Shown here piece after piece: positions 1-12,030 of a DNA stretch of 64,000 bases. Made by a program: the position numbers and the translations under genes. Source of the stretch: Cyrtodaria siliqua (Eukaryota; Mollusca; Bivalvia; Adapedonta; Hiatellidae). The notes under the pieces are model-generated. The model worked only from the letters and a program-made list of their open reading frames with translations. It ran no database searches and had not been told where the DNA came from. Within the stretch, counting starts at the first letter, position 1. Each line of letters begins with the position of its first letter. The DNA is taken from NCBI GenBank assembly GCA_037043455.1, contig JAWPHD010000289.1, forward strand, positions 372,001 through 436,000, given 5' to 3'.

Positions 1-61
1 AATGGGAATGAGATGTATTTAAAACGAAAATAATAAAGGTAGCATTATCCTCTTTTTGGAA

Positions 62-290
62 ATGTTATGTTGACATTCTTTTTCTTTTTATCAATAACCT
101 TAAATGTATTGTATTTGAGCTGCGACATGTTGCAACATGTTGACTTGCATCAGAACATCTCCATAGATGACTGCATGTTTTTAGAAATGTTGACGTTGTA
201 TTTCTTTTATCTAAAACCGTAAATGTTTTGTATTTGAGCTGCGACATGTTTAGTTGCATCAGCACATCTCCATCTATGACTGCATTTATC
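62..290. repeat. Tandem duplication, unit about 121 bp, two copies
   Basis: The segment starting with ATGTTGAC near 66 is repeated from about 187. Shared words include GTATTTGAGCTGCGACATG (near 110 and 230) and CATCTCCAT followed by ATGACTGCAT. The copies are clearly diverged, so the duplication is not recent. The minus-strand open frame across it is a by-product. Confidence 0.8.
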
Positions 291-299
291 TGTTTCTAT

Positions 300-819
300 A
301 GAAATGGCGTTACACCCTCCAGAAAGGGGCGGCGTTCAGATATTAACCATTTCCAATATTTGAATGATGAACTGTAAGCACATCGTTTGGCATAGCAAGA
401 CACTTCTATCCAATCGTTACTTGTTTAATGTATCTATTCGTGAGCGCATAGGATCAGTAGTACTAATATTCAATAAATGTAAGTTATTTCGTATCTTTTT
501 GATAGCGCATAGGATTTTGTTTTACTGATATTAAATAAATGTAAGTAATTTAACTGGAGTTTAATATGCATGTTTATTCATTTGCAACTTTACTTAGATT
601 TCTTTTTTTGAATTGGTAATTTAATGTTTATAAATGTAAGTATAATTATTTGTTTTGTTTATATATTATCATATACGTTTTATATACTTTTCACATATGA
701 CACACTAATGAAGTATCATATAGTACTTTACTCGATCATAAATCATTTCACAAAATACTGCTAAAATAGAAACGTTTGCTATTGATAACATAATTTTGAA
801 ATTGTATAAGTTTCAATTT
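300..819. other. AT-rich sequence without recognised gene; small 61-bp duplication
   Basis: No coding frame or RNA gene is recognised. A short imperfect duplication lies at about 443-555, where GCGCATAGGAT and AATAAATGTAAGT recur about 61 bp apart. Confidence 0.5.
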
Positions 820-898
820 ATTACCCAGTCCCATTTTCTCTTCTTGGAGAAGGGTTGGCTGGGGTATGAATTTCAAAGTTAATACACGGACCACGTGC
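820..898 (+). mobile_element. MITE family D, right-end fragment
   Basis: This matches the right half of the complete family D copies at 46331-46578 and 55313-55566: an inner hairpin of the TTCTTGGAGAAGGG type, then GGGGTATGAA, then AGTTAATAC and the terminal GGACCACGT. The left half is not recognised, so the copy is truncated or very diverged. Confidence 0.65.
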
Positions 899-2270
899 TG
901 TATAATTACTAGCTAAGTTTCGAATTAAATACCGATTTTCGATGCTTTCAATTAAAATAATAGTTAAAACTTCGACAACTTAGTTCTATTTTAAGGTAAA
1001 CCGTAATCCCTATTTCAAATGGGGTTTAAATCGCTTTTAAGTGTAATTTAGATTTAAAAGAAAATCTTCTTTGTTCTCGCAAACAATAACTCACAGCCTG
1101 ACAATAATGAGCTTTAATATGGCAACTGAGTCATAACATATTTGTGTTGCATGTATTTGAATATATATTCTGAAATGTAACCCTCAATGGTTGTTTGAAA
1201 ATGCAACAAGCCGACATAAGCGGTGATGTTACATTTTAAAATGAGATGACATATGGAGATCAAATGAACGCATTTGTCAATGTAATATGCTTCCGTGTCT
1301 TAAAGGTCAAATGTTTTGCAATACTGACGTCTTCAAGTATCCGCACGCGGTAGTCAATAGTCATTCCTGAGCGTCAATAGGTCATTCCCGAGGAAGAATA
1401 GTTTTTTATCTATTTATCGAAACCTAAGTAGATAGTTTTTATCTGTTTACTGATACATAAGTAGATAAATTGTATAAACACCATTAGTTTGCTTACTATT
1501 TGCTTACTTGTTTACTTTATGACATCACGTCATCGGAAAGCGTAACGTCTGTCTCAGGCTGTTGACCTGCAAAACAAGACTATTGACCTCAAAACCTGAT
1601 TGAACCGGACAGGACACGTTCATACTAATGACTTACACGTGACTGCCTTTTATCCAATGAAAACTAAGTATCTAAAATGATACATAATAATAGTGTGTAA
1701 TACATGGTAAACAGTACCAACGAAAGCGAAACATACGCGAAGTTTTACATTTTCCAAAGTGCTCATTGTGAAAATTCAAAGAAACATTTAAGAGCGGTTG
1801 CATACTCATGTATCAAACCATTTTTGTAAAATAGTCTGCTTATCAAGACGGTCTCAGCACTTTCTGACTGACCCTCGCATTACTGTGAGCAAATAATGTT
1901 AGAAGAAGCTAATGTCGAAACGTGTTTCAGAAACCAATTACATTTAATACTTGTATGGCCTAAATTGACATCAGAAAGTAAATGTTTATGAACGGTCTTC
2001 CTGCTTGTTTTGTCTGTTTTTTGCTTGTTTTTGTCGACGGGATATTTTATAAGTGAACGTCTGCTTTTAAAAGCATTAATTACATAGTTACATTATACTA
2101 TAGTGATGTCTTAACAACAAATCCGGTAGTCTGTAATATACTTTATTGAACAAATTACACGCAACAATTATTAATTAAAACAAACAAGTTTAGTCTGACT
2201 TCTTTAAGTTTACACATCACAAGCCATTCAATAACTGTATAATATTCAATTACTAATTAGTCTGCTGTCT
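899..2270. other. No recognised feature
   Basis: AT-rich sequence with stops in all frames at short intervals. A minor internal repetition around GTCATTCC and GTAGATA lies at 1350-1470. Nothing else could be assigned. Confidence 0.5.
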
Positions 2271-2276
2271 TAAACA

Positions 2277-2516
2277 GTGTTCAAGCAGTCTCCTATCTTA
2301 AACGGCGTGTGTTCGAGTCTCCACCCGACCAGGTTTCGCCCGACCGGAACACGCCAAGCCTCCGTTTATGGAGTCCAATCCTCGAGTCTATCTCTCTCTA
2401 ATGCCCAATCCAATATGAATCTGATCTCCCATTCGCTGAAACCACATTTATATAGCATCACAATGTCTCAGCTTTTGACGGCCACGTGTGCTACGTATAC
2501 TCCACATGACCCCTAA
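2277..2516 (+). other. Uncharacterised open frame in a locally GC-richer patch
   Basis: A 79-codon open frame lies in sequence that is visibly less AT-rich than its surroundings. No domain or family is recognised. It contains GTGTTCGAGTCTCC (about 2311-2324), similar to a tRNA B box, but no matching A box or cloverleaf was found. It could be a degraded exon or a repeat fragment, and I would not call it a gene on this evidence. Confidence 0.15.
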
Positions 2517-2589
2517 AACCGGTTTCGAAGTAGTACAAGCTAAAGTCATGCTTCAAACCTCAACATTTTGGAGTAAACAAGATAATTAA

Positions 2590-2660
2590 CCAGGGTCCGT
2601 ATTCATAACGCTTTTTAGCAATATCCTAACTTAAGTCAAAGTTTACTAGATTTTTTTAAA
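2590..2660 (+). repeat. Possible dispersed-repeat end (GGTCCGTATTCATAA type)
   Basis: The string GGTCCGTATTCATAACGC followed by CTAACTTAAGTCAAA resembles the ends of short DNA elements common in marine invertebrate genomes. No second terminal copy was found nearby. The assignment is from general familiarity only. Confidence 0.25.
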
Positions 2661-4379
2661 CACCCTTTCCTATCGTTTAAGGACAGCTTCTTTATATTTT
2701 TAATAATGATATGAATTAGTAAAACCCATAGCTAAAAAAGATGCTCTGTATTGTCGCTGAGGTGTTCCTGGGCCAGTGTTATACAACCTCTGGTATCATG
2801 GGCATGTGACTCTTTGTTCATCAAGAGCCAAAAATAGCTGTGACGCATGACTTGTCTAGAAGAAATGTCCGACATGTCACAATTGTACTCTACGGTATGA
2901 CTGGTACGGCCACCGTTTAATAATCAACCCAGTTACAATACTTGCACTTCTCAGCTACCCAATGGCATGTCCTTGCTTAATAGCATACGTTAAGCGCGTG
3001 TGCCATACCTACCGTACAGTCGAACCGAATTATCGCTGACCAATATTTAGAATACACATGTATCATATGACTTTATTACATGTATGATAGTATTTCGATT
3101 ACTTTAGTAGTTTTCGTGTTCTGGAGGCAAAGTGTTGAAACATGTGTCTGTATCTGTGGGGTTTCTTCTCTACGCCGATAGTTGGTGCCAGCTCTTGCCA
3201 GCTGCCTTGATGACCAGCTGTTTCCTTGGGTCCTTGTCACCAGTTGACTTTCTGGCACAGGTCCACGCTTAGTTCTTGTGATTTTGAATGACAAATTTCA
3301 TGTTCTAGAGGCGTGACTCGTGACGGAGATTTTGATGGTTTCTATCCTCACCATGGTCATGTGATGTGTAAACTTAAAGAAGTCAGTAAACTCGCATTGC
3401 TTTTTTCATCGGTTACCGTAGGTCTCCGAGGTATATCATCAGACGGTATAAAATACTCATTATTCACCTAATCCCTTCGATATTAGAGTAGAGAAATCCC
3501 GGATTAATCATAATCCTTTATGCCTCTCTCTAAAAGACTTCTGTATGTGACCTGAGAGGGCCATTAAACACCATTCTGAAATCTATTCTAGCCACGCTTT
3601 CATTTGTGCGCGTTTTAGATATGTTCATTTCATCCTTAAAGGAAACAAATTCAATAGAAAGCACAGCATCAAATGCACTGGCATCCTAGGGTGGCACTAT
3701 ACCACAAACTAAATCAAATTAACTACTCAATGATAAATATAAAGAGTGGTGAAGACAGGGTTACCAACTTGTAACTGTCAGTAGGAAATACGACCTAATG
3801 ATTCGGTTAAATCCATTTTATGTGTACACAACCTCGCTATCATCCTGTATTCAGCAAAGAGTTGACAAGGCAATGCAATAAAAGCACATTCCACCAAAAA
3901 GACATCTCTAACACTAAAGAGATCATCCAAAGAAATTAGCAAACTATAAACTTAAATGCAGTTGTAAAGATATATAAAACCTGTTAATACATGTAAATAG
4001 AAACACACCAGGATGTATCAAACATTTTACTGAACAACCTCGTAAGTTGCAGCCAGAGAAGAAAACCAATGTTAAGTACGACCAAAACATCTGAGGAATT
4101 AAAGTTCAATGTACCTCCCTAGTTTCTTTATGCTTTGACAGCAGATCAGTGTAAATCCGTTTCCGGCTGTCGCCCAGAATCCCTTCTCCCTGGTGACATA
4201 TTTCTCTAAAGGTGTTATTAGGAGTTAGATAATACATCGATGAATCGTATAATGCCGTGTATTTTAATATGAAGCGGGTTATAAGTGTAAAATGCAACCT
4301 GCTGAGAGGGAATTACCCATACGCTACAAAATAAGAGACGGATCTTCAAAAATAAAACAAAAAAGAGTATGATAATGGA
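2661..4379. other. No recognised feature
   Basis: About 1.7 kb with no convincing coding frame, RNA gene or clear repeat. A 72-codon minus-strand frame at 3076-3294 has no recognisable domain and is treated as chance. Confidence 0.45.
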
Positions 4380-4765
4380 CCTTTGGAAATGGCCGAAAAC
4401 GACACATACGAAATATTGCAGTCTCATGAGCGGTAGTGAAATATGCTAGCTACCGCTCACGCCCCCTAGCCCCGGGTGGAGCAGAACTCAATATTCATAA
4501 AATCAATAGTACAAACATTTAAACCATCCCGAAGATGGCATGCATATGGCGGTGGACATGGAGTGTAACGCATCTCTATGTCGTACGGCGTATGGTCCCA
4601 GAATCTAATAAAATTAAATGCCCCGAAGAGCGAAATAAACATAATAGAATTTAGTTGGGAGCAGCGGTTATGAAGCCTGCATATCACAATTAACAGTCAA
4701 AAGACTAAATTAAAAAGCAGACACCATGTTAAACAATACCCAGAGCATGTAATCGGCTGGAGTAG
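4380..4765 (+). mobile_element. Dispersed element E, copy 1
   Basis: This region aligns by eye with 59740-61230 (copy 3) and its right part with 56685-56800 (copy 2). Shared blocks are AATATTGCAGTCTC, the CTACCG(C/T)TCACG block, CAGAACTCAATATT, AAACCATCC/GAGCCATCC followed by GAAGAT, ATGGTCCCAG and AACAGTCAAAAGA(C/T)TAAATTAAAA. Copy 1 lacks the 18-bp satellite carried by copy 3; in its place is a short stretch reading GAAGATGGCATGCATATGG. A short minus-strand frame ends with residues similar in copies 1 and 3 (IEFCS), but no protein family is recognised. The element boundaries are not defined. Confidence 0.6.
4427..4459. other. Hairpin in element E (10-bp perfect stem)
   Basis: TGAGCGGTAG at 4427-4436 pairs with CTACCGCTCA at 4450-4459 across a 13-nt loop. 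The equivalent in copy 3 is TGAACGTTAA (59802-59811) with CTACCGTTCA (59825-59834). The fourth base pair has changed from G-C to A-T on both sides, a compensatory change. Confidence 0.7.
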
Positions 4766-6240
4766 TGGAACCACTGAATCGAAAATAAAGTAAGAAAACA
4801 TAAAAAATGAAAAAGTACCACCGATAATTAAATATAAGTATCGGGCTCAGCGATCTCCAAAGATCGAATGAATATCAGTACTGATTGCAAGTTTGGAATC
4901 ATTTTGTCTAGTGAAAGCACTACGAACATTCGACATAAAATACGCAATCACGTATAATGCAAACGTTACATCTTAGGAACTATTGCGGTTTTTCCTGAGG
5001 TCTGAAGGTTAAAATAAACATGCATAAAAAATTATGAAACAAAAAACTAATGATGATTACTTTCTTAATAAGAAGGGGTCAATGCGACCAACTATGGGTT
5101 AGTAACAGAGCTGCCAAACCTAGCTGACAATGGTTTCAGCCAACATTGCTTTATAACTCTGATTGGTCACTGTGACTATGTTCGATGCAGTCAAAGATTT
5201 TTCGTAACACCCCTTGATAACCACAGTTGTCATTATTGAAAAACATAATGACTACAAAGAACACAAGTAGTTACGGTTACAATTAAAATGGAGCCAAGGT
5301 GTCTTTGTTTATGAGATTATGGAGACTATATACTTGACGACAGTTATAAGTCCACCAGTTACATTTTATATAATATATTTTCAATTAAAGTACAATTTTG
5401 GCAAAAGAAATCGTTTGAAAATGTAGAAATTAATTGTTAACAGATTCATCAAATACCATCCGCCGCTTATATTCCTTCACTGATTCAAAGAACGTGTTCA
5501 GAATGTGTGCAAATTATGACGAAAAACGAAAGAAGTTTTTTAGCATTTAAAACAATCCGGATACATGTACGTGTCATCAAGTATATTCGTGTAATCACGT
5601 GTTGTTACCGTGACTGTTTTAATATTGTTTCAGTGTCTTCATAATGACCCTGCTTTTTTTGAGATTTCTATGTCATATTTTTTCTGTCAGCTTTATGTGT
5701 TACCCCTGCAGAGTCAGTTGGTGTTTACTTCTCGTAATACTCAGCAATATTCGTGATACTTTACCACACCAGAGTCTTATCCTTTATTTTCCCTTATTGA
5801 ACAAACTATTTTTTATCCTCATTACAAAACGGAAATAAAATATCGTTTTACCTCAAAAGAATCTCAGTTTTATATCATAAATAATCAATCCATTTGCGGG
5901 CATTGAAACTACATCTTAATGAGAGATTCATCAAAGAAACTTCCAGACAGCCAATAACACTAATTACACATTTTGATTTTTGCAATAAAAGTATTAATTA
6001 CAAATATCGTTTTACAAACAGCAATGTATAGTGACAATTACGAACGTGTAAGAGAGTGAACACCGTCATAATCTACATTGTCATATTGAACAGAAAGTAC
6101 GCGGGGTTACATTGGTCAATGCGCCGTAGACATGAACCCATGTTTAAATCTCGAGAACATTTATCGATTTCCCCATGGGTGCCTCAAAAAACGAAATGGC
6201 GGAAATAACGCTGCGATTCGTTGTGGAAACAGTAGAGTGG
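4766..6240. other. No recognised feature
   Basis: AT-rich sequence. A 64-codon hydrophobic frame at 5644-5838 shows no recognisable domain and is not supported as a gene. Confidence 0.45.
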
Positions 6241-6249
6241 CTCACATGC

Positions 6250-6800
6250 AAACAAAATTGGTCAATGCCAAACAGTACACAAATATCAAACAGTACACAC
6301 CAATATCAAACAGTACATACTAATATCAAACAGTACATACATGCCAATACCAAAACAGTACACCCCCAATACCAAACAGTACATACCAATACCAAGCAAT
6401 ATATACCAATACTAAACAGTACATACCAATACCAAACCAATACCAAACAGTACAACCCAATACCAAACAGTGCATACCAATACTAAACAATACATACCAA
6501 TATTCAACAGTACACACATATATCAAACAATACATACCAATACCGAAACAGGGAATACCAATATCAAACAGTAGATTCCATTACCATACAGTACACACCA
6601 ATACCAAACAATACATACCAATACCAAACAGGGCATACCAATATCAAACAGTAGATACCAATACCAAACAGTACAAACCAATACCAAACAGTACATACAT
6701 CCCAATACCAAACAGTACACCCGACCGAATACCAAACAGTACACACGAATACCAAACAGTACATACCAATACCAAACAGTAAATACCAATACCAAACAGT
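6250..6800 (+). repeat. Minisatellite, unit about 20 bp (AAACAGTACATACCAATACC)
   Basis: About 27 imperfect copies vary in length by 1-4 bp. The open frames on both strands (up to 103 codons) are translations of the array. The array runs directly into a retroelement family A tail at 6805. An outlying group of about three copies lies at 7895-7965, about 1.1 kb further on. Confidence 0.9.
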
Positions 6801-6804
6801 GTTT

Positions 6805-7102
6805 TGCTCTGGTTACTACCACATCATTGAGTATATATTACTATACTTATATTACCTGTTAATGCTGCAATGACATAAAAGACCATATAAACAAACAAAC
6901 AAACAAAACTGTTAATGCTGCATAGTTTATAGAAGGATATAGCGTGGCAAGAATTTCATTAGTTACACTGTCCCGTTTCAGTGGAATGAAATAGAGGAGT
7001 ACAGTGGTCGCCATCTTTCAAACTGCTGTTTGTTTCTATGCGTGCTTTTAGTTGACTGTGGTCCTTGAATGCTACATTTCCTGTTCGACTTCTATATCTA
7101 TG
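6805..7102 (+). mobile_element. Retroelement family A, 3' tail, diverged copy
   Basis: The order of blocks matches the tail of the reverse-transcriptase-bearing copy at 30735-32165: GCTCTGGTTAC with TCATTGAGTA, CCTGTTAATGCTGC, TTACACTGTCCCGTTT, then GTTGACTGTGGTCCTTGAAT and CTACATTTCCTGTTCGACTT. The middle part, with the GACCGTTCCAAGG block, is missing or too diverged to see. Confidence 0.6.
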
Positions 7103-7239
7103 TTTTTGTTATTCCAAAACATGGTTAAAACACTCGGCGGCCTGTTTGCACTTTCCAAGACGTTGATGCGGTTGTCAACTCTATTTTTATGATTTTTGTG
7201 TCCAATACTGTATTTCTAAATATAGAATATTTAGTTATT

Positions 7240-7560
7240 ATTCACGTTATTGTTCTTTGTTCTGAGTTTTTGTTTGAGTACGACTTTTGCATGCTACTTT
7301 TCCTATTCGACTTTTAGCACAGACTCAGTAAAACCGATTCTGTTACTTGTTTGTGTTTTCTGTTTTTCCAAAAAGCCACTTTCATTATTCAATTAATATT
7401 GACATTAACACAAGAGTTCGTAAAGTTCTTTATGGTGGCTGTAAAGGTCGCCTGACTACGAATCAGGTGTGTTAATACTACTTCTGTGTAACGTTTAAAT
7501 ATAATAGTTAGCCTGAGAGGTACTGCACGTTTATTTCCTCTCATGCGCATACCTGATAAA
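7240..7560 (+). mobile_element. Short remnants of retroelement tails A and C
   Basis: ATGCTACTTTTCCTATTCGACTTTT at about 7289-7314 is the family A terminus (two overlapping matches). CAGACTCAGTAAAACCGATTC at about 7321-7341 resembles the family C block at 22199. The rest of this stretch is unassigned. Confidence 0.4.
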
Positions 7561-7894
7561 ACCTGTTATATGTCTCTATTGTGTGTGTTCGTTGACCCAT
7601 TTTCAGTTATTCTGAGGAGACACATACTACTGGAAATATCAAAATGCAATAATCCTGAATAATTTAATGGGCAAGATTACGTTCATTGCAGTTTGTAAAA
7701 CGATATTTGTAATTAATAGTTGTATTAAAAAACATAATTGATCAAAACTTTTAATTAGTTTAATTGGCTGTCTTGAAGTTTCTTTGATGCATTTTTAAAT
7801 AAGTCATAGTATCAATAACTGCGAAAAGATTGAATACTTATGACATAAAACGGGTGATTTACAAGTAGAATTTTAGTTTATTTCTGTTTCTCAT

Positions 7895-7965
7895 AACAGT
7901 ACATCCCAATACCAAACAATACATCCCAATACTAAACAATATATACTAATAGCAAACATTACACC
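7895..7965 (+). repeat. Detached copies of the 20-bp minisatellite
   Basis: About three copies of the ACAGTACATCCCAATACCAA type lie separated from the main array at 6250-6800. The retroelement tail between the two parts suggests an insertion into, or a rearrangement of, a formerly longer array. Confidence 0.7.
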
Positions 7966-8761
7966 CCATATGTCATATGGCTTATTAAATTCTTGTTCTA
8001 CCTACTAGTACAACAAAACGAAATAAGAACACAGCCTAAAGGTCATGTAGGCCTATATTTAAACAAATGTTATTTTTGAAAGTTTTATATAACTTGGAAA
8101 AAGGTGAAACATTTACCTACACTGGAGGATAAACAAAGATGAAAGTATTATTCGAGAGTTTTGTTGAAACTGACATGAATCCGCCATGATATTTATATCT
8201 ATGTTATATATGGTAATGTGTAACTATGACACCATATGTCTCAAAATGGCGGCCGCAATATCATTTAAAGAACAACCTTCTTTGTGTATCATCCGATTTG
8301 GATAATTCTTCCACCACTTTCCAAGTGTTTATGAAGTCTCAACTATAAAGTACATATAAAAGGAATAGAAACATTTAAAACACGGATTAAAAAACAACAA
8401 AAATAACTCTCGCTACCAAAACCAATAAAATATATTGATTTACAAAAATGTGGCAAAAAAACAACAACAAACACTTGACTGAAAGACCAAGATGCTGACA
8501 GTTGAACATTTCTAAAATGGACTAAATGAATAAAAAGTTGCCCATCTAAGACAATATATTCTACTTTAGAAACCTTAGTTAGTCTTCTGTTATATATACA
8601 TATTTTATATTATTGTATATTTTTATTTTAATTTGGTACATATTTATAAAATATATATAAAGACATACCAAAACTCATTCTATAATTTGTTAACCTTGAC
8701 ATATGAATATGCATGTTCTGTTTATATGTATTAGATAATATTTATTAAGATATCTTAATAA
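7966..8761. other. No recognised feature
   Basis: Very AT-rich sequence, including runs such as ATATATAAAGACATA near 8650. No gene or clear repeat found. Confidence 0.45.
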
Positions 8762-8784
8762 ATGGGTTATCAGAAGAATAATAG

Positions 8785-8910
8785 AATCTTTCATGGGTCT
8801 CCGGTGAAGAATTACAACCCTCGGTATAAGTCTTTTTATCGGAACCGAGGCTCTTATACTTATACCGAGGGTTGGAATTCCCTATATGAACCGAATACCC
8901 ATGACAGATT
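8785..8910. mobile_element. Foldback element with nested inverted arms
   Basis: Inner arms at 8809-8831 and 8858-8880 are 23 nt long with one mismatch, around a 26-nt loop. Outer arms GAATCTTTCATGGGT (about 8785-8799) and ACCCATGACAGATTC (about 8896-8910) also pair with one mismatch. The structure suggests a small foldback MITE. The 133-codon frame at 8762-9163 that runs through it is not supported as a protein, because its first third is this palindrome and the rest shows no domain. Confidence 0.7.
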
Positions 8911-9478
8911 CTTTTTCTTGCATATCATTGACATTTTGTGCGTTGACGTCGCCAATAAAAGTAACGTTTTACATGTTGTTTATTTTTTTCGCACAATGAC
9001 ATCATTCGATCATCTGTTCACGTTATTGACGTCATTACTGATTCGCGTGACTCTTATCTTTACCCATAAAGATAAACGTTTATCTTTACCCATAAAAATA
9101 AGACTTTTTATTCCACATTTAAAAAGCGGATACTCGTATCTGGTATGCAAGAAAACTGAATAAACAAACTCTTGTTTGAACATATGTCTACTTCCTCTTT
9201 ATTTGATGAACAGACGACCAAAACTACAAGCATACAGATAGTGCAGCAACCTGTTTACGTAACTGAATATTTCAAAATACAATTTGAAATACCTTTTGGG
9301 TAAAAAAAAGATATGTTTTGGCATTAGAAATAAGACCGAAAAACGGCTATTAAAACAGCCCCCAAAAACACTGAGTCTTGTTTAGATTAGGAATGGGACC
9401 AACATATACGACTGAAAAGGAAGACTGTCCAACCCACATTATGTAGACACTTCAGTCTTGTTTTAATTTGGGGATAAG

Positions 9479-10603
9479 TTCAGAGGTGTAATTGATTTAT
9501 TACTAAATAACTTTAACAAGTTATGATTTACCCCCAAAAAACACATGCCTATGGCCAAATGTGAACTATGGTAAACTTTTCAGAAATAACTTATTTATTT
9601 TGTACCGATTTCAGTTATTTACTAAATAACTTTAACAAGTTATGTTTTACCCTAAAACAATGCCTATGGCCACAAGTGAAATATGGTGATGAACTTTTCA
9701 GAAATAACGTCTTTAAACTATTTTGCTACTTTCTCCATATTATTATGTAACTCATTTAAGTTATTAGTAGGTAACTAATATCAGTTACACCCCTGACAAT
9801 TAAAAGCTTGAATAAACTATTGCTAAACCTTGCGGAGAAGAATTTATGGCAAATTAGTTAACAACAAAGATGAAAGAACCATAAAAAATATCAGATGTTG
9901 CAGGAATATTATTGTTTTGATAGAAAACAGATTTACAAACAGATGAATATCTGAAACTTATTTCAGTTATTTTGAGAAAAAAAAGCTCCAAAACTCTAAT
10001 AACCTAAACAAGTTATTTTTCTAACTTTTGCCTGATGGATAAGACTGAGACACATCGCAATCTGTTTATACATATTACATGAGTATGTTGATCATTTTAT
10101 TGATGTGTTACCTGTATCATTTTAAGTTTACATGTGTAAGAAACTAAATTTATGGTATATTAAAATGAACACCATCTTAATGGCAGAGACCTATTGGGTT
10201 ACTTCCCATACAATTGTAACATGTTTTCACCTTTTTATTCAAACATATTCTATCAAACATATTACCGATAATAGCGATCTATTTCATGCATACTTACCAT
10301 TTTCATAACTTTAAAATATTTAACATAACACATTTTCTGTAGGCTCACTGATTTAGCATAGTTGACAGGGCAGTACTGATAACTGAATATAGTTATTCCA
10401 GCAAGGGACTTAAATCTTACAATGAAGTGTTAATTAAACAATCATATAAATAAGTTGTTTCCCTTGGAAAGGTGTTTACATTTACTCATAACTTATTTAA
10501 GTTATCTATCGAACTGTATTCAAAGGGAGAAAACTCCTGAATTATTGATAAAATAACCCATTAAAGTTATTAGAAAATAACTTCAATCAGTTACACCCCT
10601 GAC
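9479..10603. mobile_element. TIR element or nested pair, TCAGGGGTGTAACTGAT-like ends
   Basis: The left end TCAGAGGTGTAATTGATTTA (about 9480) is inverted at two places: ATCAGTTACACCCCTGA ending about 9796, and ATCAGTTACACCCCTGA ending about 10600. Inside are several AATAACTT/AAGTTATT blocks. The first 220 bp is a tandem duplication (9491-9590 and 9613-9709, sharing AACTTTAACAAGTTATG and TGCCTATGGCCA). Either a 317-bp element or a 1.1-kb element is possible. No transposase was found. Confidence 0.55.
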
Positions 10604-10672
10604 TGGTAAAAGGATCAAATATTTTACTATATCTTTATACTCTTTCATATTTTTGTGCAACGCATTGTATTT

Positions 10673-10770
10673 TTAGTGGTTGACCTTTTAACAGCTGTCA
10701 CTATACCTTTTTTGGTGGACTGTGGTCTTTGAATGCTACATTTCCTGTTCGACATTTTTTTTTTTACTTC
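10673..10770 (+). mobile_element. Retroelement family A, 3' terminus
   Basis: GTGGACTGTGGTCTTTGAAT, then GCTACATTTCCTGTTCGAC, matches the last ~60 bp of the tail. A second partial block, AGTGGTTGACC, lies just upstream. Confidence 0.6.
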
Positions 10771-10846
10771 GAATACTACAAAAACAAAAATCGATGTTAC
10801 TGTGTTTAAATTTCCAATGGACACAGCTTCAACTCTTAAACATATC

Positions 10847-11462
10847 ATTACGTGGTCCGAGTATTAACTTTCATACCCCATCCAACCCCGTCTCCAAGAA
10901 GGGAAAACGGGGTTGGCTGGCGTAGGAAACATTTCATTCGAAATAAGTAAAAAAATATATAGGTCATCAGACTTCTTGTGGTTGACTGTCCTCCTTGAAT
11001 GCTACTTTCCCTGTCCAATCTTTTTATATTTCTTTCTAATGAATTTTAATTTTTTTTAAATACACACATTTTGGAGTTATTTCGACATTTTCATTGTAAA
11101 ATACCGTACACACAGTTCTGTCATAGAGATCGAAGATACAATTAGCTCAGTTTCTACTTTTATATATGTTTTTTGCTATTTAAAAAACAAAAATCTTATT
11201 TTTTTCATAGCAAAAGGATAAATTTGATATGTCACCATCTTAAATCCTACATTATATCGATATCTACTAGAATGCAAAAAAATAAACATTTATGTTGTCA
11301 AATAAAACTACGATTTAAAAAATAAAATTCCTAAAGGTGAAAATGTCAAAGCTTGACCAGCCAACATCCTTAAGCGTGCTTTATTGTCGAAGTATCCGTT
11401 ATAAAATCCTGCTTATATAAGCTTTACCATCGCCTAATGGAATTAAGGTGGAACCACGTAAT
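10847..11462 (-). mobile_element. MITE family D, interrupted copy
   Basis: It begins ATTACGTGGTCC (10847) and ends GGAACCACGTAAT (11462), in reverse orientation to the copies at 46331-46578 and 55313-55566. The inner hairpin with CCAACCCCGTCTCC and GGGGTTGGCTGG follows at 10880-10920. At 616 bp it is about 360 bp longer than the ~250-bp complete copies. The extra sequence includes a retroelement terminus at 10970-11030, so this copy has received at least one insertion. Confidence 0.7.
10970..11030 (+). mobile_element. Retroelement 3' terminus nested inside MITE D
   Basis: TTGTGGTTGACTGTCCTCCT followed by TGAATGCTACTTTCCCTGTC and a T-rich end matches the terminus at 17650-17710. Confidence 0.65.
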
Positions 11463-11519
11463 GCTGATCTACATCTGAAACACCATTGATACTCAAGAAG
11501 GAACATTTCCCATTTGTAG

Positions 11520-12030
11520 ACATTAGCTGAAAGTAGGAACATGTCACATGTGCAAACATTAGATGAAAGTAAGAACATTTCACATTTGCAGACATTAGCT
11601 GAAAGTAGGAACATTTCACATGTGCAGACATTAGCTGAAAGGAGGAACATTTCACATGTGCAGACATTAGCTGAAAGTAGGAACATGTCACATGTGCATA
11701 CATTAGCTGAAAGTAGGAACATGTCACATGTGCATACATTAGCTGAAAGTAGGAACATGTAACACAAGCAGACATTAGTTGAAAGTAGGAACATGTGACA
11801 TGTACATACATTAGCTGAAAGTATGAACATGTCACATGTGCATACATTAGCTGAAAATAGGAACATGTAACACATGCAGACATTAGCTGAAAGTAGGCAC
11901 ATGTCACATGTGCATACAATAGCTGAAAGTAGGAACATGTAACACATGCAGACATTAGCTGAAAGTAGGAACATGTCACATGTGCATACATTAGCTGAAA
12001 GTAGGAACATGTAACATGTGCATACATTAG
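11520..12030. repeat. Satellite, unit 36 bp, about 14 copies
   Basis: The unit starts ACATTAGCTGAAAGTAGGAA and continues CATGTCACATGTGCAG or CATGTAACACATGCAG. Each unit holds the palindromes ACATGT and CACATGTG. Because 36 is a multiple of three, long frames (214, 194 and 73 codons) stay open on both strands; they are repeat translations. Two unit subtypes, CACATGTGCATA and CACATGCAGA, partly alternate. The array abuts the end of MITE D. Confidence 0.9.

Noticed and set aside
2305..2330. tRNA gene
   Set aside because: A B-box-like GTGTTCGAGTC is present, but no A box, anticodon arm or acceptor pairing was found.
8762..9163. 133-codon ATG-initiated gene
   Set aside because: The first third is a foldback palindrome and the remainder has no domain; codon choice looks like the AT-rich background.
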